From: an uncultured Clostridia bacterium | GTDB lineage: Bacteria > Bacillota > Clostridia > Christensenellales > Aristaeellaceae | DNA length: 60,926 bases | Direction of reading: 5' to 3' | Assembly: GCA_934631985.1 (NCBI GenBank) | Contig: CAKTYE010000008.1 | Coordinates: 1 to 60,926 of the forward strand | Part shown: one piece after another, positions 7,871-16,532 of the stretch | How positions within the stretch are numbered: position 1 is the first letter of the stretch | How the letters are laid out: every line of letters starts with the position of its first letter | The notes under the pieces: model-generated | Databases searched by the model: none | The model's input: the letters and a program-made list of their open reading frames with translations, nothing else | What the model was told of the DNA's origin: nothing | Position numbers and translations under genes: made by a program

Positions 7871-8719
7871 ATGCGGAAGATCTCAATGATGGTTGCGCTG
7901 GTGCTGGCTTGTGTGATGCTGATCGGCAGCTGCTTTGCAGAGCAGAGCGTTCCCACGGGCGTGGAGGACGGTGTGCTGACCATTTCCATGGAGTGCGGCT
8001 ATGCCCCCTATAACTGGATCCAGAACGATGACAGCAACGGCGGTGTGCCGGTGGCAAACGTTCCCGGCAAGTACGCCAATGGCTACGATGTGATGATCGC
8101 CAAGAAGATCTGCGAGGCCAACGGCTGGCAGTTGGAGATCATCCAGTCTGACTGGGATTCGCTGGTGCCTGCCGTCATGACCGGGACCATTGACGCGGCG
8201 ATTGCAGGCCAGTCCATGACCGCCGAGCGCATGGAGCAGGTGGACTTTGCCGGCCCCTACTACTACGCCAGCATCGTGTGCGTTACCAAGCAGAACAGCC
8301 GCTTTGCCGAGGCCAAGGGCCTGAAGGACCTGGCAGGCGGCAGCTGCACGGCGCAGATCGCTACGATCTGGTACAATAGCTGCCTGCCCCAGATCGAGGG
8401 TGCGAACATCCAGATGGCGGCGGAGACTGCGCCTGCCATGCTGATGGCGCTGGAAACCGAGTCCGTGGACTTCATCTGCACGGACATGCCCACGGCCATG
8501 GGCGCTTGCGCAGTGTATCCCGACATGAAGATTCTGGACTTCACCGGCAGCGAGGATAACTTCCAGGTGGCGGATGATGAGATCAACATCGGCATCTCTG
8601 TCATGAAGGGTAACACCTATCTGAAGGACGCAATCAACAGTGTGCTGTCCACCATGACGGCGGATGATTTCAACGCGCTGATGGATGAGGCCATCTCCTA
8701 TCAGCCCATGGGTGAGTAA
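7871..8719 (+). CDS. Lysine ABC transporter substrate-binding protein
   Basis: This 282-residue exported protein has an N-terminal signal segment with a Cys near the cleavage region (ACVMLIGSCFAE). It then shows the HisJ/GlnH-type solute-binding fold: MECGYAPYNW near the start of the mature part, NGYDVMIAKKIC, and the DAAIAGQSMTAERMEQVDF hinge. It captures an amino acid outside the membrane for the permease encoded next. Lysine is inferred from the riboswitch in the leader. The ATG at 7871 has GGAGGG eight bases upstream; longer in-frame readings begin inside the leader RNA and are not credible. Confidence 0.9.
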   Translation: MRKISMMVALVLACVMLIGSCFAEQSVPTGVEDGVLTISMECGYAPYNWIQNDDSNGGVPVANVPGKYANGYDVMIAKKICEANGWQLEIIQSDWDSLVPAVMTGTIDAAIAGQSMTAERMEQVDFAGPYYYASIVCVTKQNSRFAEAKGLKDLAGGSCTAQIATIWYNSCLPQIEGANIQMAAETAPAMLMALETESVDFICTDMPTAMGACAVYPDMKILDFTGSEDNFQVADDEINIGISVMKGNTYLKDAINSVLSTMTADDFNALMDEAISYQPMGE

Positions 8720-8737
8720 GGTTCGGGAGGAAGAAGC

Positions 8738-9631
8738 ATGGAACGTTTTGCTCAGCTGGGCCAGGACATTGGCAAGCTGTGGGAAAAATATAGCAGCCTG
8801 TACCTGAGCGGCATGGGCAATACCCTGCTGTTGGCGCTGGTGGCGACGCTGCTGGGCTGCCTGATCGGCTTCCTGTGCGGCGTGCTGAACACCATCCCCT
8901 ACACGCGGCGCGACCCCGCCTGGAAGCGGGCGCTGCTGAAGCTCCTGCGGGGAATCATTCGCGTGTATGTGGAGGTGTTTCGCGGGACGCCCATGGTGCT
9001 GCAGGCAGTGTTCCTGTATTATGGCCTGCCTTATTTCAGCAACAATGCCCTGCGCTTTATGGACGTATGGACCCCTGCTGTGCTGATCGTGTCCATCAAC
9101 ACGGGCGCGTACATGGCGGAATCCGTGCGCGGCGGTATCATCTCGGTCGACCCCGGTCAAATGGAGGGCGCGAAGGCCATCGGCATGACGCACTTCCAGA
9201 CCATGACCAGCGTGATCTTGCCCCAGGCCCTGCGGAACATCATGCCGCAGATCGGCAATAACTTCATTATCAACGTGAAGGATACCTCGGTGATGTTCAT
9301 CATCGGCTTCCCGGATTTCTTTGCGGCGCACCGTTCGGCGGTGGGCGCAAGCTATCTGTACTTCCCCTCGGCGGCGGTGGAAATGGTGGGCTACCTGACC
9401 ATGACGCTGGCGGCTTCCCTGCTGCTGCGCTGGGCGGAGAAAAAGATGGACGGCTCCGGCAATTATGAGCTGGTGCAGACCGATCAGCTGGTGATGGCGG
9501 CGGGAACGTATTCCCTGCCGGAAAGCAAAAGCAGCCTGAAGGAGCAAAGCCGCGACTATACCGTGCGCAGCGCGGAACAGCAGCGCTTTGCGGCACATCG
9601 CAGCGAGGCCAGGGGAGGGCAGGAGCAATGA
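8738..9631 (+). CDS. Lysine ABC transporter permease
   Basis: A 297-residue polytopic permease of the HisM/GlnP type. Membrane helices begin with GNTLLLALVATLLGCLIGF near 27-45. The EAA loop that contacts the ATPase is visible in MEGAKAIGMTHFQTM and the following VILPQALRNIMPQIGN. It presumably works as a homodimer, because only one permease gene is present. The C-terminal 60 residues are hydrophilic and longer than in most homologues. Its stop overlaps the ATPase start by ATGA, giving translational coupling. Confidence 0.9.
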   Translation: MERFAQLGQDIGKLWEKYSSLYLSGMGNTLLLALVATLLGCLIGFLCGVLNTIPYTRRDPAWKRALLKLLRGIIRVYVEVFRGTPMVLQAVFLYYGLPYFSNNALRFMDVWTPAVLIVSINTGAYMAESVRGGIISVDPGQMEGAKAIGMTHFQTMTSVILPQALRNIMPQIGNNFIINVKDTSVMFIIGFPDFFAAHRSAVGASYLYFPSAAVEMVGYLTMTLAASLLLRWAEKKMDGSGNYELVQTDQLVMAAGTYSLPESKSSLKEQSRDYTVRSAEQQRFAAHRSEARGGQEQ

Positions 9632-10362
9632 GCGAACCGATTCTGGAAATACGGCACCTGTCCAAGGCCTTTGGCGAGCATCAGGTGCTGCGTGATGTAG
9701 ACTTCACGGTAAACAAGGGGGATGTGACCACGGTCATCGGGCCTTCCGGCTCGGGCAAGTCCACCCTGCTGCGGTGCATCAACCTGCTGGAATATCCCAG
9801 CGGCGGCGAAATCCTTTATCATGGACGCAATGTGATGGATCGCGGCATGAAAGCGTCGGCTTACCGCGCCCGGGTGGGCATGGTGTTCCAGTCCTTCAAC
9901 CTGTTCAATAACCTGACCGTGCTGGAAAACTGTGTGGTCGGGCAGGTGCGTGTGCTAAAGCGCAGCAAGGTGCAGGCGCGGGAAAATGCCATGAAGTACC
10001 TGACGCAGGTGGGCATGGCTCCCTACATCAACGCAAAGCCCCGGCAAATTTCCGGCGGACAGAAGCAGCGCGTAGCCATTGCCCGCGCCCTGGCAATGGA
10101 GCCGGAGGTGCTGCTCTTTGACGAACCCACATCGGCCCTTGACCCGGAGATGGTTGGCGAGGTGCTGTCCGTCATGCGCGACCTGGCGCAGGAGGGCATG
10201 ACCATGGTCACCGTGACCCATGAAATGGGCTTTGCGCGGGACGTCAGCACCCGGGTCATCTTTATGGACGGCGGCGTGATTGCGGAAGCGGGAACGCCGC
10301 AGGAGGTCTTGCAGCAGCCGCAGCAGCCGCGAACGAAGGAATTTCTGGCAAGAGTGCTGTGA
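9628..10362 (+). CDS. Lysine ABC transporter ATP-binding protein
   Basis: This 244-residue ATPase powers the importer from the cytoplasmic side. Walker A GPSGSGKST is at 38-46, a Q-loop lies in MVFQSFNLF, the signature is ISGGQKQR, and Walker B is LLFDEPTSALD followed by the TVTHEMGF switch His. Size and motifs match the polar amino acid subfamily (HisP/GlnQ). It is the last gene of the riboswitch-controlled operon and is followed by a strong terminator. Confidence 0.93.
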   Translation: MSEPILEIRHLSKAFGEHQVLRDVDFTVNKGDVTTVIGPSGSGKSTLLRCINLLEYPSGGEILYHGRNVMDRGMKASAYRARVGMVFQSFNLFNNLTVLENCVVGQVRVLKRSKVQARENAMKYLTQVGMAPYINAKPRQISGGQKQRVAIARALAMEPEVLLFDEPTSALDPEMVGEVLSVMRDLAQEGMTMVTVTHEMGFARDVSTRVIFMDGGVIAEAGTPQEVLQQPQQPRTKEFLARVL

Positions 10363-10382
10363 GGCGAAGACAATATTTGCAG

Positions 10383-10419
10383 GCAGGGGGACTTCTGAAA
10401 TGGAAGTCTCCCTGCTTTT
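10383..10419 (+). terminator. Terminator of the lysine transport operon
   Basis: A 13-bp stem (10383-10395 with 10403-10415) followed by TTTTA. Confidence 0.85.
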
Positions 10420-10443
10420 ATCGTGGTACGGCAGGATGCAATA

Positions 10444-10484
10444 AGAAACGGTGGGCTGCGCCTTGTGCGTATCCCACCGTTTCT
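10444..10484 (-). terminator. Likely terminator of the SbcCD-like operon
   Basis: A perfect 12-bp stem (10444-10455 with 10473-10484) downstream of the minus-strand ATPase gene. The T-tract is short, so termination strength is uncertain. Confidence 0.6.
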
Positions 10485-10514
10485 ATAAAGAGATGCTATT
10501 AGACCATGGCCATT

Positions 10515-12878
10515 TTACCCATCCATACGAATGCAATGTCCGCCCAGCAGCGGAATATATTCCTCCCGGCAGGTCAGGAAAATCACCTGATGCCGTTCGG
10601 CACACGCTTTTACCAGCGCACAGGACTGCTTCACACGCTCCTCGTCCATGTCCGTGAAGGGGTCATCCAGCACCATTACACCGCCGCCCTCCGGGAAAAG
10701 ATGATCCAGCACCGCCAAACGGAAGGCCAGCGAAACCGTGTCCTTCGTTCCCTCAGAGAGCTTGCCGAAGTCCATCAGCCGACCATCGCTGTACACCTGC
10801 ATGTCCAGGTTTTCCTTATTGGGAAGCTCTGCATCCACATGCCCCGCGGAGATCACGTCCAAATTCTGAACAAAGCGCTCGGCAAGCTCCTGCATGGGGT
10901 TCGCATGCAGGCTTTCCCGCTGCTGCCGGAAGACCTCGCGAATGTGCAGCCAGTGATGCAGTAGCGCCTTTTGCTCGTCCAGCGCCTGCTGGGCGGCCTC
11001 CAAATCCTCGCGGCTTACCGCGTCATCAGCATTTTGCGCATTTTCCAGCGTTGTTTCCGCCTTGGTCTTTCTATCCTTTGCCTGGCTGCATGCTTCTGCG
11101 GCCTGCTCCATGTCATGCTTCAGCTTGTGCTTGTATTGCTCTGCATCCGTGACCCGCGCATACTGCTCCGGAACCTCTGCAACCTGCGCCAACTTTTCCG
11201 CCAGCGCCTCGCCGTTCTTTTCCAGCTCGCCTACACGGAGCGCCAGATCATTGCGAGTTCCGTAAGCGTTTCCATAGGCCGTCAGCTCGGAATTGACCTT
11301 GCCAATGGCATAATCCACCGACAGGCTTCCGCATTGCTGCCGCATGTCCGCTGCGATCTCCTGCGCAGAACGTACCTGTGCAGTTACGGCCTGTGCCCGG
11401 GTTTCCAGTTCCGCAAAGGCTGCGCCTTGCAGCTGCCGGGTCAGTTCCCTTTCTTCGGCCTGCAATTGACGCTGCTGATTCGCGGTCTCCTGCTGCAGGT
11501 TTACCAGCGCGTCCACATCTTCGGCCTGATAGGCAGCAAGCAGGGCCTGAAGCTGCGCCCGCTTTTCTGTCAGATCAGCCTGCGTCTGAGGAACGTCCAG
11601 ACTGGCAGGAGCCAATTGCAGCTCCAACACGCCGGGAACGGTGATCTTCACCGCTTCCCGAATGGCCTTGGCCCCATCGGAAAGCTCCACCGTCTTGCCG
11701 GTGCGCAGCGAGGTAATGTGAACCTGCTGCGTTCCCAGCCGTTTCAGCGTCGCTACAAGATTGATGCCGCGCAGATCGCTCTCCAGCTCATCGATCACGC
11801 GGTGGAGCTGCCGTGCCTGCTGCACCTCTGCCGCCGTGGGACATTTGCGTGCGGCAAGCGCCTTCTGCAAGGCTGTGACGGTTTCCTGCTGCTTTTTCAC
11901 CGTGTCAAACTGATCCAGCGTTTGACGGTCCTTTTGCTCCTGCGCCAACGCTTTCAGCGCTTCCAGCCTTGCTTGCAGCTGGGGCCACTGCTCCCTTGCC
12001 GCACGGGCGGCATCCAGATCCGTTTGATTGCGCGCCATTGCATCCTTCAAGGCCCGCTGCTGCATCAGGATGCCTGCGTATTTATCAAAATTCTCATACG
12101 CCTGCGTCGCCTTGGCCTGCAGGGCCTGCGCTGCTTCATAGGCGCGGCTGGCAGGCTCTATGGCGGCCTCCAGCCTGTTCATGGTATCGACCTTGTTGCG
12201 AACCTCGACCCAGTGGTCATAGGCTTTTTTGACCTCGCCGGTTCTGCGGCCCCGGCCCGGCATGTCCCGCTGCTCATCCCACTGACTGCCAAGCTCGGCA
12301 AGCTTTTCCTCCAGGGCGCGTTCCAGCGCGTCGGTTGAAATGCCGTCGCTTTCCGAAAAGGCTGCGGAAACGGTGTCTACCAGCTCCTTGCGAGTGCCGG
12401 CTTCATCCTTGGCGCTCAGCAGGTTCGCCAGTGCGCTGCCCGTGTTCTTCTGAGAGGAAAGCAGCAGCTCGTTATAAACGCCCTCGCCGTATTGCAGTAT
12501 CCCTTGCAGGGTCTCCTGAATGATGGCGTCGTCCCGCCGACGGTCGCCGTTGGGAAGGGTCAGCAGGCATGCGCCGCCCTTGCCGCTCCACTGCTTTTCC
12601 AGCGTATAGTCGCCCTCCGCCGTTGTCAGCGTGATGGTACCGTCTGCGCGTTCCTCCTGACGGCGCGTCTTGCTTTCGCTCGGAAAATAATTTGCAATAA
12701 ACGCCTTATCAGACCGTCTGTCCAGATTCTCCTTTTGAAACAGCGTCCGGGCGATCAGATGGATCAGCGTGCTTTTGCCGCTCTCGTTTTTACCATAGAT
12801 CAGATTCAGACCATCCTGAAATTCCACCCGACGGTTTGTTACGCCTGCAAATTGCTCGCAGGCTACTTGCTTGATCAT
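10515..12878 (-). CDS. SbcC/YhaN-like AAA ATPase
   Basis: A 787-residue SMC-like ATPase. The N terminus shows a Rad50-type start (MIKQVACEQFAGVTNR) and Walker A GKNESGKSTL near 30. Long coiled-coil segments fill about 170-620, with a central globular interruption near 380-420. The C terminus has the signature KLSEGTKDTVSLAFRLA and Walker B GVMVLDDPFTDMD. It should pair with the neighbouring metallophosphoesterase as an SbcCD/YhaNO-type nuclease that processes DNA ends or hairpins. It is shorter than classic SbcC (about 1,000 residues). The ATG at 12878 shares one base with the upstream stop (TGATG), so the two genes are translationally coupled. Confidence 0.85.
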   Translation of the reverse strand: MIKQVACEQFAGVTNRRVEFQDGLNLIYGKNESGKSTLIHLIARTLFQKENLDRRSDKAFIANYFPSESKTRRQEERADGTITLTTAEGDYTLEKQWSGKGGACLLTLPNGDRRRDDAIIQETLQGILQYGEGVYNELLLSSQKNTGSALANLLSAKDEAGTRKELVDTVSAAFSESDGISTDALERALEEKLAELGSQWDEQRDMPGRGRRTGEVKKAYDHWVEVRNKVDTMNRLEAAIEPASRAYEAAQALQAKATQAYENFDKYAGILMQQRALKDAMARNQTDLDAARAAREQWPQLQARLEALKALAQEQKDRQTLDQFDTVKKQQETVTALQKALAARKCPTAAEVQQARQLHRVIDELESDLRGINLVATLKRLGTQQVHITSLRTGKTVELSDGAKAIREAVKITVPGVLELQLAPASLDVPQTQADLTEKRAQLQALLAAYQAEDVDALVNLQQETANQQRQLQAEERELTRQLQGAAFAELETRAQAVTAQVRSAQEIAADMRQQCGSLSVDYAIGKVNSELTAYGNAYGTRNDLALRVGELEKNGEALAEKLAQVAEVPEQYARVTDAEQYKHKLKHDMEQAAEACSQAKDRKTKAETTLENAQNADDAVSREDLEAAQQALDEQKALLHHWLHIREVFRQQRESLHANPMQELAERFVQNLDVISAGHVDAELPNKENLDMQVYSDGRLMDFGKLSEGTKDTVSLAFRLAVLDHLFPEGGGVMVLDDPFTDMDEERVKQSCALVKACAERHQVIFLTCREEYIPLLGGHCIRMDG

Positions 12879-13999
12879 CACGCTTTTCTGCCCCCCTTCA
12901 GGGATTTCAGCAGGTCGTAGGCTAATTGCGCTTCTTTCAGCTCATCCAGCAGCGCATTCAGAAAACGCGCGGAGAAGGAGGTCTCAGGAAACTCCCGCGC
13001 CACCTGCTCCTGGGAGATCAGCAGCCCCAACTGCTCGTCATGCCAGGTGCATTCCAGAAAACGGCTCTCCAGCTGCTTTTCCAGCGGGATCAGATTGTCC
13101 AGCTCCTCCTGTGTGACGGCGCCTGTCAGCTTGAACTCCAGCACGCTTTGCGGCCCGTAGCCTGCAACGGCTTGTGCAAGCTCCTGCGTCATGCTGCCTG
13201 CATGCAGATGAATTTCCTCCCGGTAAAAGCGCACGTCGCCCGAGACGAATTGCTTGGCGCGCACCGTTTTGTCTTCGCTCAATTCCAGCAGGAAGCAAAG
13301 GCCGGGGGTACGGCAGTTCACATCCGTCTGTACATGGGTGCCGGGGTTGAAGATGCGCTCGGTCGTGGGCGCATAGTCCGCTGTCAGCGTCCTGGGGAAG
13401 GGGACATGGGTATGTCCCAGCAGCCACACGTCCATGGGGATGGCGTTCAGCTCATCCCGCTTCATGAAGAAATACTTGCCCTCATTGTCGATGGTCTCGC
13501 CCTCCACCGCGCCGTGGGCCACACCGATGTGATAACCCCCATCCTGCGGGATGACCGTTTGCTTGATCCAGCCCAGTGCATTGGTCTCGGAATGCTTGGA
13601 ATGGCAGACTGCCGGGTACAGCGTCACGCCGTCCTCCAGCGGATAGGGACGCTCCTCCGTCATCAGCAGCACATTGTGATAGCAGCTGATCGCTTCCGTT
13701 AACTGCCTGGTGAGCTTTGCTTCGGGGACGCAGTAATCATGGTTGCCAGGCAGAAGGGCGACCGTTCCGTGAAACTCGCTCAAAATGTCCAGCACCGCCT
13801 TGATTTGCTTGTCGGTCATGCCGCTGACGTTATCAAACAGGTCGCCGGTGATCACAAAAAGCTGACAATTCTCATCATTGGCCTTTGTCACCATGCCGCG
13901 AAATGCTTCGGTGCGGCAGACGACCAGCGTTTCCCGCGCTGGATGGCTGTTATATTTCAAGCCGATATGGTTATCACCCGTGACAAAAAGTCTCAGCAC
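12878..13999 (-). CDS. SbcD/YhaO-like metallophosphoesterase
   Basis: A 373-residue nuclease subunit with the calcineurin-type metal motifs in order: GDNHIG near 8, GDLFDN near 55, GNHDYC near 93, VAHGAVEG and GHTHVP. Its partner is the ATPase encoded directly downstream. The GTG start at 13999 has AAGGGA about eight bases upstream and begins right at the conserved first strand (VLRLFVTGDNH). Upstream in-frame codons would add an unconserved leader. Role inferred: DNA double-strand-end processing. Confidence 0.85.
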   Translation of the reverse strand: MLRLFVTGDNHIGLKYNSHPARETLVVCRTEAFRGMVTKANDENCQLFVITGDLFDNVSGMTDKQIKAVLDILSEFHGTVALLPGNHDYCVPEAKLTRQLTEAISCYHNVLLMTEERPYPLEDGVTLYPAVCHSKHSETNALGWIKQTVIPQDGGYHIGVAHGAVEGETIDNEGKYFFMKRDELNAIPMDVWLLGHTHVPFPRTLTADYAPTTERIFNPGTHVQTDVNCRTPGLCFLLELSEDKTVRAKQFVSGDVRFYREEIHLHAGSMTQELAQAVAGYGPQSVLEFKLTGAVTQEELDNLIPLEKQLESRFLECTWHDEQLGLLISQEQVAREFPETSFSARFLNALLDELKEAQLAYDLLKSLKGGRKA

Positions 14000-14122
14000 G
14001 TTGGTTGCTCCCTTCGTCTCGATTGCTGCTTTCATTATAACCTGAATGTTCTTCGTTTGCAAGCTAAACAAGTGATGTTTTGTGCGCTTTTCAGCTGAAG
14101 GTCTTTACATAAAAGCGCAAGC

Positions 14123-14169
14123 AAAAAGGCAGCCCGGCAGGAAAAACTGCTTCCCCGCTGTGGCTGCCT
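14123..14169 (-). terminator. Terminator after the broken MerR gene
   Basis: On the minus strand a hairpin (14127-14134 with 14162-14169) is followed by a run of five T. Confidence 0.7.
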
Positions 14170-14181
14170 GTTGCTGTGCAA

Positions 14182-14637
14182 TTACACTTCTTGCGGTCCT
14201 GCACCTTTTAGCCTGCGGAATGCTCGAAATGCCTCGGGAACATCCTCCTCCCGCAGCTGCGCATGCACATCGCAGGTCCCTGCTTCCTCGGCGGTGACGT
14301 AGTACCACTCCTTGTAGGCCAGCATTTGCTGTGTGGCCTGCAGCTGGGCGATTTGATCCGCTACCACCGCTTGCTGACGGCGGATCAGCTCCAGCCGCGC
14401 ATGGATAGTCTCATCACCCGTCCTACAAAGGTCGATGAACGTTTTGATCTCCTTAATGGGCATGCCTGTCTGCTTCAGGCAGGAGATCATGGATAGTCAC
14501 GGCAGGTCGCTGTCCTTAAATCTGCGGATGCCGCTGCCAGAACGCTCCACAAAGGGCAGCAGCCCCTCCTTATCATAATAGCGCAGGGTGGAGGGAGCGA
14601 CATGGAGCATACGGGCCATTTCACCAATGGTATACAT
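14182..14637 (-). pseudogene. MerR-family regulator interrupted by TGA
   Basis: Read from ATG 14637 on the minus strand, the frame encodes a textbook MerR DNA-binding domain (MYTIGEMARMLHVAPSTLRY, then YYDKEGLLPF and a FKDSDLP segment). A TGA follows at about 14500. The same frame then continues through SMISCLKQTGMPIKEIK and a coiled coil to a TAA at 14182. MerR proteins of this type nearly always have Trp in the position of the TGA (a D-L-x-W-L pattern), so TGG to TGA is the simplest reading. Full length would be about 151 residues. The gene follows the HAD gene by 26 bp and would share its transcript. Confidence 0.85.
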
Positions 14638-14663
14638 GCGGGGTTCACCTGCTTTCCGTGCGG

Positions 14664-15497
14664 TCAGCGCAGCACATGGTCTTCGATATAAACGCCCACG
14701 CCATCCTCCATGTTGGAGCAGGTCACAAAATCAGCGGCGGCAAGGGCCTGCGGCTGGCTGTTGGCCATGGCAACGCCGATGCCGGCCTGGGTCAGCATGG
14801 GTACATCGTTCCAGCCATCACCAAAGGCAAGGCTTTGGGCTGCGGGCAGCCCCAGCTCCTGGCACAGGCGCAGCATGCCCGCAGCCTTGGTGGTTTCACG
14901 GTCGGTGATTTCCAGATTATCGCCCAGTGAGCCGGGCCAGGTGAATGCACCTGTTGCATCCAGCTGGGGAACAAGACGCTCCATCTCTGTGCGGGAGATG
15001 TGCATGACGGAAATCTTTTCCAGCTTGGGCGCACCCTGGGCAAAAAAGTCCTCGATCTGCTCCACCACGGTGGCGCGGCCCGCTTCCAGGTAGGTGACAT
15101 GCCACGGGGCGCGGACGCGCTCACGCCAGCGGCTGTAGTTATGGCGATCCAGCAGCAGCCCGTTGTTCACAAACCATTCCACCATTAGATCCATGGGCTG
15201 AAGGATGGACCAGGCCAGCGCGGCCTTTTCCGCAGACAGGGGCATGGTAAAGACCTCCTGTCCCGTGTGCAGATCCATGCAGGCGCCGCCGTTGGAGGTG
15301 ATGGCGTAGTCAAACAGCCCCGGCTCCAGCACCGCAGGGGGCAGCAGCCCCAGACAGCGCCCGGTGCAGATGCACAGCTTCACGCCCTGCGGCTTTGCCG
15401 CAAGCAGCGCGGCGCGGGTGCGCGGGCTGATGCTGGCGTGGTCTTTCAGCAGCAGCGTGCCGTCCAGGTCGGTAAGGATCAGTTGAATGTCGGGCAT
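14664..15497 (-). CDS. HAD-superfamily (Cof-type) phosphatase
   Basis: This 277-residue hydrolase has the HAD motif I DLDGT with nucleophile Asp10 and acid/base Asp12, motif II in CTGRC, and motif IV in FGDGWNDVPML with its paired Asp residues. The cap domain lies between motifs II and III, as in Cof/YbjI-type phosphatases acting on sugar phosphates or nucleotides. The start ATG has AAAGGAG seven bases upstream. It heads a short minus-strand unit with the broken MerR gene. Confidence 0.9.
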   Translation of the reverse strand: MPDIQLILTDLDGTLLLKDHASISPRTRAALLAAKPQGVKLCICTGRCLGLLPPAVLEPGLFDYAITSNGGACMDLHTGQEVFTMPLSAEKAALAWSILQPMDLMVEWFVNNGLLLDRHNYSRWRERVRAPWHVTYLEAGRATVVEQIEDFFAQGAPKLEKISVMHISRTEMERLVPQLDATGAFTWPGSLGDNLEITDRETTKAAGMLRLCQELGLPAAQSLAFGDGWNDVPMLTQAGIGVAMANSQPQALAAADFVTCSNMEDGVGVYIEDHVLR

Positions 15498-15645
15498 GCG
15501 GTTTCTCCTTTGTGACGGTATGGGAGCCGAAACGCTCCTTAGCGTGATATTTGCCAGAAATTGCCTTTATTGTAACATACGGGAGGGGAAAATGGAACAG
15601 GGGATTTGTGGAAAGGATAAGTGGCAGAAACAAAAGGCACCCGAC

Positions 15646-16386
15646 TTACTTTGCCGCTCGCTGCTTCACAAACGCATCGATAGCATCCGCGATAAACCGC
15701 CCCGCGCCTGCTCCCGCAGCTTCCTCCACACATGTTGTGACCTCACCGCCCCCGGTGAATATGCGCCCCAGTCCCGCGAGCATCGCATCCGTGCAGGTGT
15801 AGCAGTGCATTGTGATAAACGCCTGCAAGCGCCCGACCTGTGTCTGCACAGCCGGATGTGCTGCTCCCTTGCACATCAGCGGGCCGAAGTCCGCGATCAA
15901 TTGCAGCAGCTCTGCTTGCAGCTGCGTCCGCTCCGCATCCGTGCGGTCATGGTCCTTTTTTTCAAATTCCCTGAATTGCGGCGCTTGCGACCAGCTTTCC
16001 TTGAAATGGCGCATGCGCACATCCAGGTCGGAACGCTCAAAGGCTGTAAAGCTCAGTGTGTTGATGCCAGTCATTTTGATGCCGCGGGCCAGCAGGATCA
16101 GGTTTTCCAAATGCTCCTTCTGCATGGTCAGAAGCGTGATCTGCTGCTCCAGCGCACGGCTGCGTTCAAAGGAAGGGCTGGACAGAATGCGCGCAATGTC
16201 CTTCAGCGGAAAGGACAATTCCCGGAAAAGCAAAATTTGCTGAAGCCGTTCCAGCTCTGCGTCGCCATACAGCCGATAGCCTGCCGCCGTCCGTGCGGAT
16301 GGCGATAAAAGCCCGAGCTTGTCATAATATTGCAGCGTGCGTACGCTGACGCCTGTCAGGCGGCTGACCTCCTTGACGGTGTACAA
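15646..16386 (-). CDS. MerR-family regulator with TipAS-type domain
   Basis: The 246-residue protein begins with a winged-helix MerR domain (YTVKEVSRLTGVSVRTLQYY), then a dimerisation helix, and ends in a C-terminal domain of about 130 residues that resembles the drug-binding TipAS domain (FREFEKKDHDRTDAE, then C-terminal GAAHPAVQ and HCYTCTDAML). TipA-type regulators bind thiopeptides or other hydrophobic drugs and activate transcription by untwisting a promoter with an over-long spacer. The start is TTG 16386 with AGGAGG eight bases upstream; the nearby ATG at 16390 is in another frame. Its own promoter has the expected 19-bp spacer. Confidence 0.87.
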   Translation of the reverse strand: MYTVKEVSRLTGVSVRTLQYYDKLGLLSPSARTAAGYRLYGDAELERLQQILLFRELSFPLKDIARILSSPSFERSRALEQQITLLTMQKEHLENLILLARGIKMTGINTLSFTAFERSDLDVRMRHFKESWSQAPQFREFEKKDHDRTDAERTQLQAELLQLIADFGPLMCKGAAHPAVQTQVGRLQAFITMHCYTCTDAMLAGLGRIFTGGGEVTTCVEEAAGAGAGRFIADAIDAFVKQRAAK

Positions 16387-16417
16387 GCATGTAACCTCCT
16401 TTTATGGTCTATACATA

Positions 16418-16449
16418 GAGTATACCCTATGACGCAGCGTAAGGGTCAA
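16418..16449 (-). promoter_or_regulatory. MerR-type promoter with 19-bp spacer
   Basis: On the minus strand TTGACC (16449-16444) is separated by 19 bp from TATACT (16424-16419). The spacer holds an imperfect dyad with CCCT and AGGG ends and a CGCTGCG centre. This is the classic layout bound and activated by MerR/TipA proteins, so the adjacent gene is probably autoregulated. Confidence 0.8.
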
Positions 16450-16479
16450 GAGCGGATTTTTTGCCCCGGCAGGGATCGC

Positions 16480-16508
16480 TTGCGATAATCCGTTAATTGA
16501 TGTACAAT
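16480..16508 (+). promoter_or_regulatory. Promoter of the secreted DUF3298-like gene
   Basis: TTGCGA (16480-16485), a 17-bp spacer and TACAAT (16503-16508), 25 bp before the start codon. Confidence 0.6.
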
Positions 16509-16532
16509 AATAACTCAACGGAGGGAACATTC

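Noticed and set aside
7883..9628. Minus-strand ORF of 581 codons opposite the lysine transporter
   Set aside because: Composition rich in His, Gln and Arg typical of antisense frames; the opposite strand has clear ABC transporter motifs.
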